Shown here one piece after another: positions 30,732 through 38,148 of a stretch of DNA of 64,000 bases. The first letter of the stretch is position 1. Every line of letters begins with the position of its first letter. The notes beneath the pieces are model-generated. The model had not been told where the DNA came from, searched no databases, and saw only the letters and a list, made by a program, of their open reading frames with translations. The position numbers and the translations under genes are program-made. The DNA is from Candidatus Polarisedimenticolia bacterium (lineage in GTDB: Bacteria > Acidobacteriota > Polarisedimenticolia > Gp22-AA2). The stretch covers positions 75,466 to 139,465 of the forward strand of contig DASYUH010000040.1 in the NCBI GenBank assembly GCA_036001465.1, given 5' to 3'.

Positions 30732-30760
30732 TTGTTTCGTTGGCCTGCCTGTGCTACGAT
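30732..30760 (+). promoter_or_regulatory. Possible sigma70 promoter of the nitrilase-type gene
   Basis: TTGTTT (30732-30737), 17-bp spacer, TACGAT (30755-30760), 40 bp before the ATG. The 157-bp divergent gap with the MEMO-like gene also holds an imperfect inverted repeat (30701-30726, GTGCC-AAATT versus AAAT-GGGACAC) that could be an operator. Confidence 0.45.
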
Positions 30761-30800
30761 TCGCGCCTTCATCCCAAGCTCACCACGGAAGGCGGGAGGA

Positions 30801-31709
30801 ATGGCGCGGCAGCGAGCGGTGGATCGATCCGGCGGCCGGCTCCGGGTTGCCGTGGCGCAGATCGAGCCGGTCCTCGGCGATCTGAAGGCCAACGTGTCCC
30901 TGCATGCCGACTGGACCCGCAGGGCGCTCCGGCGCGGCGCGGATCTCGTGGTCTTTCCGGAGCTGAGCCTGACCGGCTACCTGCTTCAGGACCTGGTCGC
31001 GGAGGTCGCCCTGCCGCTCGCGGATCTCGGCGACCGCCTCCGCCCGCTCGTCGACCTCAGCCGGAGAATCGCCATCGTGGCCGGCTTCGTCGAGGAGTCG
31101 CCGGGGCACCGCTACCACAACAGTGCCATGTTTCTCGAGGGGGGCCGCGTGCGTCACGTGCACCGGAAGGTCTACCTGCCGACCTATGGGATGTTCGACG
31201 AGGGGCGCTTTTTCGCCGCCGGAGATCGTCTGCAGGCCTTCAGCACGCCGCTGGGCCGCATGGGCATTCTGATCTGCGAGGACTTCTGGCACCCTTCCAC
31301 CTCGCTCGTCCTCGCGCAGGACGGCGCCGACTACCTGGTGGTGCTGTCGGCGGGGCCCACGGAAGGGATGGACCGGCGCGGGCTGGCGGTCCACGCGACC
31401 TGGAGGAACCTCGCCCGGGTGACGGCGCAGATGCAGACGCTCTACGTGATCTACGCCAACCGCGTCGGCTTCGAGGACGGCATCAACTTCAGCGGCGGAT
31501 CGTGCGTCGTGGATCCCGCAGGCGAGGCGCTGGCCGAAGGCCGGCTGATTCAGGAGGAGCTCGTGGTGTGCGACCTGCCGCGTGCCTCCCTCCGCCGCGC
31601 CCGCACCGTGCTGCCGCTCCTGCGCGACGAGCGGCTCCCGGTCCTGGCGCGCGAGGTGCAGCGGCTGCTCGCGGTGCCGGACGCGGGCTCGCCGCGGAGG
31701 AAACGATGA
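30801..31709 (+). CDS. Nitrilase-superfamily carbon-nitrogen hydrolase (NadE glutaminase-domain-like)
   Basis: This 302-residue protein has the nitrilase catalytic triad: E54 in FPELSLTGY, K123 in HRKVYLPTYGMFDE, and C159 in LICEDFWHP. The GMFDEGRFF and ICEDFWHP segments resemble the glutaminase half of glutamine-dependent NAD synthetase. A separate ammonia-type NAD synthetase lies at 39.2 kb. It may therefore be a stand-alone amidase feeding ammonia, or an unrelated amidase. GGGAGGA precedes the ATG at 30801. Its stop overlaps the start of the radical SAM gene. Confidence 0.82.
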   Translation: MARQRAVDRSGGRLRVAVAQIEPVLGDLKANVSLHADWTRRALRRGADLVVFPELSLTGYLLQDLVAEVALPLADLGDRLRPLVDLSRRIAIVAGFVEESPGHRYHNSAMFLEGGRVRHVHRKVYLPTYGMFDEGRFFAAGDRLQAFSTPLGRMGILICEDFWHPSTSLVLAQDGADYLVVLSAGPTEGMDRRGLAVHATWRNLARVTAQMQTLYVIYANRVGFEDGINFSGGSCVVDPAGEALAEGRLIQEELVVCDLPRASLRRARTVLPLLRDERLPVLAREVQRLLAVPDAGSPRRKR

Positions 31710-33358
31710 AGATCCTCCTCGGCTACACCTGTCACGACCTGGGAAAGATGGAGTTCTACTCCCGCTTCACGCCGCTCGGGCTGGGCACGCTCAACGCCGT
31801 CCTCAGGCGCGACGGCTTCAACGCCCGCATCGTCAACTGCAGCGCCTGGAGCTGGCGGCGCACGGAGCGTTTCCTCGACGCCGAGCGCCCCGATCTGTTC
31901 GGCGTCTCGGTGTTCACCTTCAATCGCCACGAGGCGATGCGCCTGGCGGCCCTGGCCAGGGCCGCCAACCCGCGCTGCGTGATCGTCGCGGGCGGGCCGC
32001 ACGCCACGCACCTGCCCCACCACCTCCTGGCGCACTACCCCCAGGTCGACATCGTGGCGCGCGGCGAGGGGGAAGACACCCTGCTCGAGCTGGCGCGGGC
32101 CCACGCGCGCGGGAATCTCCTCGAGGCGCTCCCTCTCATCTCCGGAGTGACGTTTCGAGGCCGCACTCCGGGCCCCGGGGCCGCCGGGTTCATCGACACC
32201 CCCGAGAGGCCGGTCATCCTGGATCTCGACACGCTCCCCCACCCCTCGGCCGATCCGGCCTCGGTGGGCGTCGATCCAACGACCCAGTTCGAGTTCATCA
32301 TCACGTCCCGCGGCTGCCCCGCCGCCTGCACCTTCTGCTCCTCTCCCGATTTCTGGGGCCGTGGGATGCGCTTCCGATCGGCGGCGAACATGATCGAGGA
32401 GGTGCGCCTGCTGCGCGAGAAGCACGGTGTCGTCTATGTTTCGGTGCGCGACGACACGTTCACGGTCAACAAGAAGCGCGTGATCGATTTCTGCCGCGGC
32501 CTCGTCGACGCGAACATCGACCTCCTGTGGGACTGCCAGTCGCGCGTCAACGCGGTGGACGAAGAGCGCCTGGCGTGGATGCGCCGCGCCGGCTGCACGC
32601 ACATCCAGTACGGGGTCGAGTCCGGGTCGCCGCGCATGCTGCAGCGGCTGAACAAGGGGATCACGATCGATCAGGTGCGGGCGGCCGCCGCGGCCACGCG
32701 CAAGGTCGGACTCGGGCTCTCCATCTACCTGATCACCGGCATCGAATCGGAGACCGACGGGGACCTCGAAGCGACCATCCGCCTCATCGAGGAGATCAGG
32801 CCGCACGATGGCCTGGTCTCCCCGATGACCATCTACCCGGGCACCGCCCTCCACGAGGAGGCCCGCGTGCGGCACGGGCTCACGGACGACTACTGGGTGA
32901 AGGAGCGACGCGAGGCGTTCTATGTCCGTGAGGACCCCTGGACCCGCCGCTCGATCCGCACGCTCCTGTCGACCCTGCGCCGCGTCGGCCGCCTGGCCGC
33001 CTATGGGCCCGGAGATTTCGACCGGCAGCGCGCGGTCGTCGGCGACTGCTACGCGCTCCGGTTGTCGGCCGGCGAGCACTGGCAGCGCCGTGGGGCCCTC
33101 GCCTCGGCCCGGAGGGAATACCTCGCCATCCTGGAGGCCGATCCTCGATCTCTCTGGGCGCGCATGCGGCTCGGGGCCCTGGCGATGCGGCAGAGACGCC
33201 ATGCGGAGGCGGCCGATCAGTATCGGGCCGCCTCGGATATCGTGCCGTCCTTCGCCCTGGCCAGGACGCAGCTCCGCGCCGCCCTCCTGGCCGGGCGACG
33301 CCGCGTGACGATGGCCGCGTCCGTCGGCGGCGCGCGCGCGACCGCGGCGCCGGTTTAG
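31706..33358 (+). CDS. B12-binding radical SAM protein with C-terminal TPR-like region
   Basis: This is a 550-residue protein. The N-terminal cobalamin-binding Rossmann domain (about 1-140) ends in IVAGGPHATHLP. The radical SAM domain has the cluster motif RGCPAACTFC (C204, C208, C211) followed by GVESGSPRMLQRLNKG. The C-terminal 100 residues form helical repeats (REYLAILEADPRSLWARMRL). Such enzymes methylate or rearrange unreactive carbons or form lipid-type products; this substrate is unknown. Translation is coupled to the nitrilase-like gene by ATGA overlap, suggesting a shared pathway. Confidence 0.88.
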   Translation: MKILLGYTCHDLGKMEFYSRFTPLGLGTLNAVLRRDGFNARIVNCSAWSWRRTERFLDAERPDLFGVSVFTFNRHEAMRLAALARAANPRCVIVAGGPHATHLPHHLLAHYPQVDIVARGEGEDTLLELARAHARGNLLEALPLISGVTFRGRTPGPGAAGFIDTPERPVILDLDTLPHPSADPASVGVDPTTQFEFIITSRGCPAACTFCSSPDFWGRGMRFRSAANMIEEVRLLREKHGVVYVSVRDDTFTVNKKRVIDFCRGLVDANIDLLWDCQSRVNAVDEERLAWMRRAGCTHIQYGVESGSPRMLQRLNKGITIDQVRAAAAATRKVGLGLSIYLITGIESETDGDLEATIRLIEEIRPHDGLVSPMTIYPGTALHEEARVRHGLTDDYWVKERREAFYVREDPWTRRSIRTLLSTLRRVGRLAAYGPGDFDRQRAVVGDCYALRLSAGEHWQRRGALASARREYLAILEADPRSLWARMRLGALAMRQRRHAEAADQYRAASDIVPSFALARTQLRAALLAGRRRVTMAASVGGARATAAPV

Positions 33359-33387
33359 GAGCCTGTCCGAGTATTGGGCCGGCTCCT
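33357..33387. repeat. Dispersed repeat copy between two convergent genes
   Basis: AGGAGCC-TGTCCGAGTATTGGGCC-GGCTCCT: a copy of the sequence that ends the MITE-like element at 58764-59014. Here it is closed by a 7-bp inverted repeat and starts at the stop codon of the radical SAM gene. A partial second copy (GAGCCTGTCGGCG) follows at once. Confidence 0.75.
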
Positions 33388-33411
33388 GGGAGCCTGTCGG
33401 CGTCCTCGCGC

Positions 33412-34428
33412 TCACATCATCGATTCGAGGATCCGGATGCGCGCCTCGATCGGCGGGTGGGTGCTGAGAAGCGCGCTCGAATCGATCCCGTACGACTTCA
33501 GCGGATTCACGATGAACAGGTGCTGCGTGGCCCGGTTGGCGACCTCCAGGCCGGCCGGATCGGCCGCGATCGTGCGCAGGGCGGCGGCGAGGCCGCCCGG
33601 GTTGCGGGTCAGCTCCACGGCCGAGGCGTCCGCCAGCAGCTCGCGGCGGCGGGAGATGGCCATCTGGATCAGCCGCGACGCCAGGGGCGCGAAGATCGCG
33701 AGGACGAGCGCCAGGAGGACGATCACGAGGCCGGCGCTGCCGGAGGACCGGCGGCCACCGCGGAATCGCCAGGAGCGCCAGCCCCAGTCGCAGAGGAGGG
33801 CGACCGTCCCGACCAGGATGCCTACGATGGTGGCGAACCGCATGTCGAGATTGCGCACGTGGCTCATCTCGTGAGCCAGCACCCCCTGCAGCTCCTCGCG
33901 GCTCAGCTTCTGGAGAAGACCGCGGGTCACCGCCACGGAGGCCGTGGCCGGATCCCGCCCGGTGGCGAAGGCGTTCGGGGCGGACGACTCGATGATGTAG
34001 AGGCTCGGCTTCGGCATCCCCGAGGCCAGGCACAGCTCCTCGACGATGTTGTGCAGCACCGGCTCCCGGTCGGCGGACGCTTCCACGGCGCCGCTGGCGG
34101 AGAGGACCATCCGATCCCCCGCGTAGTAGGCCAGAAGCGCACCCGCCGATCCGAAGGCCAGGCCGAACAGCAGGCCCACCGGCCCGAGGCCCGAGGCTTC
34201 GCCGGCCACCCAGGCGACGAGGACGACCAGCCCGATGAAGGCGGCCATGAGGATCCAGGATTGCCTCGAGTTCGCCGCCTGCTCGCTGTAGAAATCCCGC
34301 CGGGGCGCGGGGGGCGGCGCGGCGGGCGCGCCGGTCCCCTCCCCCCGAAGCGGCGATCGGCACAGGTCGCAGGCCGCGTACGAGGCGGGGTTCCGGTAGC
34401 CACACGTCGGGCAGGCAACCCGCGGCAT
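33412..34428 (-). CDS. M48 family membrane protease with N-terminal zinc ribbon (HtpX2)
   Basis: This 338-residue protein has a zinc ribbon (CPTCGYRN, then CDLC) at residues 6-23, a proline-rich linker and two membrane helices. The M48 catalytic motif GVLAHEMSHVRNLD and the third ligand in RRRELLADASAVELT follow. It resembles HtpX but adds the ribbon. It is encoded 8 bp after lemA on the same strand; LemA-HtpX pairs are common, but the function of the pairing is unknown. The 3' end lies next to a dispersed repeat. Confidence 0.9.
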   Translation of the reverse strand: MPRVACPTCGYRNPASYAACDLCRSPLRGEGTGAPAAPPPAPRRDFYSEQAANSRQSWILMAAFIGLVVLVAWVAGEASGLGPVGLLFGLAFGSAGALLAYYAGDRMVLSASGAVEASADREPVLHNIVEELCLASGMPKPSLYIIESSAPNAFATGRDPATASVAVTRGLLQKLSREELQGVLAHEMSHVRNLDMRFATIVGILVGTVALLCDWGWRSWRFRGGRRSSGSAGLVIVLLALVLAIFAPLASRLIQMAISRRRELLADASAVELTRNPGGLAAALRTIAADPAGLEVANRATQHLFIVNPLKSYGIDSSALLSTHPPIEARIRILESMM

Positions 34429-34436
34429 GTCCGGCT

Positions 34437-34991
34437 CTACCTCAGATCGACCTTGACCGGTTGCTGCTCCTCGGCGGGGATTTCGAAGTAGGCCTCGTCC
34501 TTGAAGCCGAAGAACGAGGCGAGGAGGTTCGAAGGGAACACCTGGATGCGGGTGTTGTAGCGCATCACCATGTCGTTGTAGAACTGCCGCGCGAAGGCGA
34601 TGCGGTTCTCGGTCGAGGTCAGCTCCTCCTGAAGGCGCGACACGTTCTCGTTCGCCTTGAGCTGCGGATAGGCCTCGACGACCGCGAAGAGCGAGCGCAG
34701 CGCGCCGGTCAGGGCCCCTTCCGCCGCCGCCGTGCCCTGGACTCCCGTCGCGGAAAGCGCCTGGTTTCGCGCCCGGATGACCTTGTCGAGCGTCTCCTGC
34801 TCGTACCCCATGTAGTCCTTCACGACCTCGACCAGGTTCGGGATCAGATCGTGCCGCCGCTTCAGCTGCACGCCGATCTGCTGCCAGGCGTTGCGCACCT
34901 GGTTGCGCAGCGTGACCAGGCCGTTGTAGATGCCCACCAGAGTCAGGCCGAAGACCCCCAGAAGCACGAGCAGGACCACGAAGGCCGCCAT
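34437..34991 (-). CDS. lemA: LemA family protein
   Basis: This 184-residue protein has one N-terminal membrane helix (AAFVVLLVLLGVFGLTLVG) and a helical-bundle domain. It carries the family signature NQVRNAWQQIGVQLKRRHDLIPNLV, split here as WQQIGVQLKRR and DLIPNLVEVV, and ends with FPSNLLASFFGFK. The N-terminus faces out with a short periplasmic tail. The ATG at 34991 has GGAGGG upstream. It is paired with the HtpX2 protease gene. Confidence 0.95.
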   Translation of the reverse strand: MAAFVVLLVLLGVFGLTLVGIYNGLVTLRNQVRNAWQQIGVQLKRRHDLIPNLVEVVKDYMGYEQETLDKVIRARNQALSATGVQGTAAAEGALTGALRSLFAVVEAYPQLKANENVSRLQEELTSTENRIAFARQFYNDMVMRYNTRIQVFPSNLLASFFGFKDEAYFEIPAEEQQPVKVDLR

Positions 34992-34992
34992 C

Positions 34993-35802
34993 TCATCCCT
35001 CCGATTGGATCGGCGCCGCTTCCACACGGTTCGTCAGGCGGCCGATCCCGTCTATTGATACGGTGACTTCGTCCCCGGGTTCCAGGGGACCGACCCCCTC
35101 CGGGGTCCCGGTCGCGATCAGGTCCCCGGGAAGGAGGGTCATGATATGCGAGACGAAGCTGACGAGGGCGTCGATGCCGAAGATCATGCTCGACGCCGGC
35201 GCGGACTGACGGCGCTCCCCGTTCACGAAGGTCTCGATCCGAAGCGCGTCGGGCTGCAGGCCGACCGCGATGGCAGGCCCGAAGGGGCAGAACGAGTCGA
35301 ACCCCTTGGCGCGCGTGAACTGCCCGTCCTTCTTCTGCAGATCGCGGGCCGTGACATCGTTCACGCAGGCATACCCCAGGATGAAGTCCCTCGCCCGGGA
35401 CTCCGGGACGTCCCGGGCCGTCCGGCCGACCACCACGCCGATCTCCCCTTCGAAATCGACGCGCCGGCTGTCCCGGGGCAGCCGGATCACGCCCCCGGGC
35501 GGAAGGAGCGCGGACGGGGGCTTCAGGAAGAGAAGCGGCACCTCGGGCACCGCGTGGCCGAGCTCGGCCGCGTGGTCCCGGTAGTTGCGCCCGACGCCGA
35601 CGATCTTGGACGGCCGGCAGGGGGGCAGCCACTCCCAGCCGTCCACCGGCAGGGCCGGGCCCTTGACCCGTGCCAGGGCCGCGAAGGGGTCGGATTCGAA
35701 GGGATCGGCGGACAACGGCCGGGCGCGCCCGTCGTTCTCGAGGAGGGCGTAGAAGGAGCGATCCTTGTCCCGGAAGCGCGCCAGCCGGAGGAGGTCCGCC
35801 AC
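34993..35802 (-). CDS. Fumarylacetoacetate hydrolase (FAH) family protein
   Basis: This 269-residue protein has the FAH-family core: KIVGVGRNYRDHAAELGHAVP, the metal-binding acids in VDFEGEIGVVVGR and GYACVNDVTARDLQ, and the C-terminal LPGDLIATGTPEGVG. Relatives hydrolyse or decarboxylate acylpyruvates and 2-hydroxyhepta-2,4-diene-1,7-dioate. The true substrate cannot be read from sequence. It sits between efp and lemA on the minus strand with only 1 bp to lemA, so the three are likely co-transcribed. Confidence 0.88.
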   Translation of the reverse strand: MADLLRLARFRDKDRSFYALLENDGRARPLSADPFESDPFAALARVKGPALPVDGWEWLPPCRPSKIVGVGRNYRDHAAELGHAVPEVPLLFLKPPSALLPPGGVIRLPRDSRRVDFEGEIGVVVGRTARDVPESRARDFILGYACVNDVTARDLQKKDGQFTRAKGFDSFCPFGPAIAVGLQPDALRIETFVNGERRQSAPASSMIFGIDALVSFVSHIMTLLPGDLIATGTPEGVGPLEPGDEVTVSIDGIGRLTNRVEAAPIQSEG

Positions 35803-35811
35803 CCGGGGGCC

Positions 35812-36372
35812 CTACTTGGCCCGCTCCAGGTACTTCCCCTCGGCGGTGTCGATGCGCACCACCTCCCCCACGTCGATGAACTGGGGGACCATGACCTGGA
35901 GGCCGGTTTCGAGCACGGCCGGCTTGCCGCTGTTGCTGGCGGTTGCCCCCTTCATGCCGGGGGCGGTCTCGACCACGCGCAGATCGACTGTCACCGGAAG
36001 CTCGACCCCCACCGGCCGGTGCTCATAGAACTCCACCATCGCCTTGGTGTTGGGCACCAGGTAGTGGACGGCGTCTCCCAGGTCGTCGCGGTGGATCGCC
36101 ACCTGCTCGTACGACTCGGTGTTCATGAAATGAAAATCGTCCCCCGCGGCGTACAGGAACTCCATCTCGTGCTCCTCGAGGTCCGCCTTCTCCACCCGAT
36201 CCTCGGAGCGGAACCTGTACTCGAAGCTGTTCCCGCTCTTGAGATTCCGGAGCTTCGCCTGCACCATGCCGCGCCAGTTGCCGGGCGTGATGTGCTGCAC
36301 GCTGAGGACGCGGCAGAGGGTTCCCTCGTGCAGGATCGCCATGCCGCTGCGCAATTGTGTCGCCTGAATCAT
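35812..36372 (-). CDS. efp: Translation elongation factor P
   Basis: This is a 186-residue three-domain OB/KOW protein of EF-P length. It starts MIQATQLRSGMAILHEG and ends DVGEVVRIDTAEGKYLERA. EF-P relieves ribosome stalling at polyproline. The tip of the first loop reads TPGNWRG: N32 takes the place of the modified Lys (beta-lysylated) or Arg (rhamnosylated) of the best-studied types, so a different or absent modification is expected. No epmA or earP gene is nearby. The promoter at 36430-36458 lies just left of the IS insertion. Confidence 0.93.
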   Translation of the reverse strand: MIQATQLRSGMAILHEGTLCRVLSVQHITPGNWRGMVQAKLRNLKSGNSFEYRFRSEDRVEKADLEEHEMEFLYAAGDDFHFMNTESYEQVAIHRDDLGDAVHYLVPNTKAMVEFYEHRPVGVELPVTVDLRVVETAPGMKGATASNSGKPAVLETGLQVMVPQFIDVGEVVRIDTAEGKYLERAK

Positions 36373-36400
36373 GCCGCTCGAGTCCCTTGTGCGGGGTCCT

Positions 36401-36420
36401 GGCCGGCCCGGAGGCCGGCC
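36401..36420. promoter_or_regulatory. GC-rich hairpin in the efp leader
   Basis: A perfect 8-bp palindrome GGCCGGCC on each side of a CGGA loop, between the efp -10 and start codon. It could slow or regulate translation initiation; no known leader family is recognised. Confidence 0.4.
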
Positions 36421-36429
36421 GGAGGGCGC

Positions 36430-36458
36430 ATTATAGCGGCGTTGCGGCCTGCCCGCAA
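36430..36458 (-). promoter_or_regulatory. Sigma70 promoter of efp
   Basis: Minus strand TTGCGG (36458-36453), 17-bp spacer, perfect TATAAT (36435-36430). The IS target site begins 8 bp upstream of the -35, so the insertion leaves the promoter intact. Confidence 0.7.
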
Positions 36459-36465
36459 GCCGCAT

Positions 36466-36473
36466 CACGCGCG
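36466..36473. repeat. Left copy of the 8-bp IS target-site duplication
   Basis: CACGCGCG, repeated exactly at 39121-39128 on the other side of the element. An 8-bp duplication fits IS1-family insertion. Confidence 0.88.
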
Positions 36474-36497
36474 GGTAGTGGGCTAGGAGTGTGTTGC
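36474..36497 (+). repeat. Left terminal inverted repeat of the IS
   Basis: It starts GGTAGTGGGCTA and ends GTGTTGC. Thirteen bases inside it (36482-36494, GCTAGGAGTGTGT) also match the outer end of the MITE-like element at 59005-59017. Confidence 0.88.
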
Positions 36498-36502
36498 TGA
36501 AT

Positions 36503-36865
36503 CTAAATCGGTTTCTCTGGTCCCGGATCGGCGTTTGGATAGTAGGCGCGGATGGAAGCAAGGATCTGCTCACCGAGTCCGGATGCCACAAAGTGCGGTC
36601 GCGGGTTGCCTTGAAATAGCATGTCAAAGGTCAGGTCAGCCATGCGACCGTGGGATTCTAGAACGCCAACGACCATGCTCGCGTCGTCTGCTGTCGGGCT
36701 TTCTAGGTTTGCAAAAACGAAGAACTCCTCCGGGTTGTCTTTGAACCCACGAGCAAATACGGCCAGCCCAACCAACTTTCCCTGATACATCGGATCAAGC
36801 TCGCGAATGGCGGTCGCTGCCGCCCTCGCGTCCGGGACCTGGTAGATGAACGACTTCTCAGCCAC
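36503..36865 (-). CDS. IS cargo protein 2, unknown function
   Basis: This 120-residue soluble protein is encoded inside the IS element, 4 bp downstream of cargo gene 1 if the GTG at 36865 is used (GGCGGA upstream); a longer start at 36907 would overlap that gene. The fold looks alpha/beta, with segments MYQGKLVGLAVFARGFK and EEFFVFANLESP. No family is recognised and no catalytic motif is evident. Base composition is clearly lower in GC than the surrounding chromosome, supporting transfer with the element. It ends just inside the left terminal repeat. Confidence 0.7.
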   Translation of the reverse strand: MAEKSFIYQVPDARAAATAIRELDPMYQGKLVGLAVFARGFKDNPEEFFVFANLESPTADDASMVVGVLESHGRMADLTFDMLFQGNPRPHFVASGLGEQILASIRAYYPNADPGPEKPI

Positions 36866-36869
36866 GCGA

Positions 36870-37736
36870 CTATTCCGCCTTCGGTTCGGCCTTTGAGATC
36901 CGCTCAACCTTGCGAATGACCAGGGTGAGCCAATCCTTTAACTCGGCAACGCCATCGGCCGTTAGCTGGGCCGGCCATTGGAGAATTGCCTCTCCGTTGT
37001 CCAGGGCGAACACTTCTCGGCGGACTCCGCTCTTGGGCAGATCCTTCAGACCACTACCCTGCGTGCTCTGGCCGAGCGTCTCGGCTTCTACCTTCACGAG
37101 TTGATTCACCGGAATCCCCGCAGGAGTCCCTTCAACGAAAGCATGGGTCCGGTCGTCGCTGAAACCCTTTATTTTCAATGGTGTCTGAAACTGGAAAATC
37201 CCTTGAGATTCCCACTGAACAGTGTCACCGACGACCAATTTATTGCCAGACCCGTTCCCGTCGCGAGGAGTATACGGGGAATCTTGGAGTTTGGCAACAG
37301 CCATTGTTTCACGAAACGCTTTGATAAGTTGCCGTGCTCCAGGGTCAGAAAAGGCCTTCTTAGTGACAAGATAGGCCCGAAGGGCATCATCTGACGCATT
37401 TTGGTGGGTCTTGTAGAGTTCCTGAAACAGTTCCGGCTCTTTGGCGGCAGCTTGCATCGCCTCTTGATACTCCTGCGTGTCCGCTTTATAGTTGACGATC
37501 TGAACGGCACGCTGTGACAGACGCATCCCGTCCGTGGTTTGTTCCAAGAGCCCGTACTTCTTCATAGCCGAAACCTTGGTTCGCACCGGTCCACTGAGGC
37601 TCTTGTACCCCCACGCCTTGGCGATCACGTCTGGCGAAACAGAGGTTCGCTGCTCAATCTTCCAGAGTCGTCGCGCCAGGTCTATGGCCTCGGTCAAGCC
37701 CGTGGCCGGGTAGTTCGGACTTCGCTGCTTACCCAT
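36870..37736 (-). CDS. IS cargo protein 1, winged-helix-like N-terminus, unknown function
   Basis: This is a 288-residue soluble protein. Residues about 12-65 (AIDLARRLWKIEQRTSVSP, then AKAWGYKSLSGPVRTKVSAM and KKYGLLE) look like a winged-helix DNA-binding domain. The middle (95-150) is helical, and the C-terminal half is beta-rich with LTADGVAELKDWL near the end. It could regulate the element or protect its host; that is conjecture. GAAAGGAGG precedes the ATG. A near-consensus promoter lies at 37757-37785. GC is lower than in flanking genes. Confidence 0.75.
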   Translation of the reverse strand: MGKQRSPNYPATGLTEAIDLARRLWKIEQRTSVSPDVIAKAWGYKSLSGPVRTKVSAMKKYGLLEQTTDGMRLSQRAVQIVNYKADTQEYQEAMQAAAKEPELFQELYKTHQNASDDALRAYLVTKKAFSDPGARQLIKAFRETMAVAKLQDSPYTPRDGNGSGNKLVVGDTVQWESQGIFQFQTPLKIKGFSDDRTHAFVEGTPAGIPVNQLVKVEAETLGQSTQGSGLKDLPKSGVRREVFALDNGEAILQWPAQLTADGVAELKDWLTLVIRKVERISKAEPKAE

Positions 37737-37756
37737 GCTTGCCTCCTTTCCGGCAG

Positions 37757-37785
37757 AGCATAGGATAACCCAGGCAGCTTGTCAA
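37757..37785 (-). promoter_or_regulatory. Sigma70 promoter of the IS cargo genes
   Basis: Minus strand perfect TTGACA (37785-37780), 17-bp spacer, TATGCT (37762-37757), about 20 bp from the cargo gene 1 start. Confidence 0.8.
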
Positions 37786-37851
37786 TAGGCAACAAGGCAA
37801 TATTACGAGTCTGTCAGCCTTGGATATGTGCGAATTAGCCTTTAATTATCC

Positions 37852-37880
37852 TTGACAGGGCGATCTGGTGGGTATATAAG
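37852..37880 (+). promoter_or_regulatory. Sigma70 promoter of the structured leader and transposase
   Basis: Perfect TTGACA (37852-37857), 17-bp spacer, TATAAG (37875-37880). It reads toward the transposase, whose ATG is 268 bp downstream. It is back to back with the cargo promoter, separated by 66 bp of AT-rich DNA. Confidence 0.82.
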
Positions 37881-37886
37881 GATCCG

Positions 37887-38148
37887 GTCACTGGAGGTTG
37901 CCCGATGAGGAGAGTCACAGTCCCCCGCGTTCATAGTGCCCGCCGATGCGGGGGGCGACACACGCGAAGGCCCATCCCTGTGGCTCCTGCCGGGGCAGAG
38001 GGATGGGCCGTGGTGGGCTTCTCAATTCAATGCCCGGTCAGCCGCGTCAACGGCTGGCCGGGCCGATCTAAACCACGCGGGGTAAGCCGCATGGCCCAGA
38101 CACAGAGCCATTATCGGCCTTCCCCGCCTCTTCTGCAAGGGGCGGACT
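37887..38148 (+). ncRNA. Structured RNA leader upstream of the IS transposase
   Basis: From the expected transcript start to the transposase ATG I find five hairpins by eye: 37922-37954 (7-bp stem), 37969-38009 (perfect 11-bp stem GGCCCATCCCT/AGGGATGGGCC with an inner CTGC/GCAG hairpin), 38033-38062 (12-bp stem), 38073-38094 (7 bp plus a C-A mismatch) and 38124-38145 (9-bp stem, CTGC loop). The last one pairs the AAGGGG Shine-Dalgarno of the transposase. I recognise no known RNA family. It could be a translational control leader or an RNA with its own role in transposition. Confidence 0.55.

Noticed and set aside
30701-30732. Possible sigma54 promoter in the MEMO-nitrilase gap (GGGACAC then TTGC)
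   Set aside because: The GG-to-GC distance is 7, not 10, on the plus strand, and no -12 element follows TGGCAC on the minus strand.
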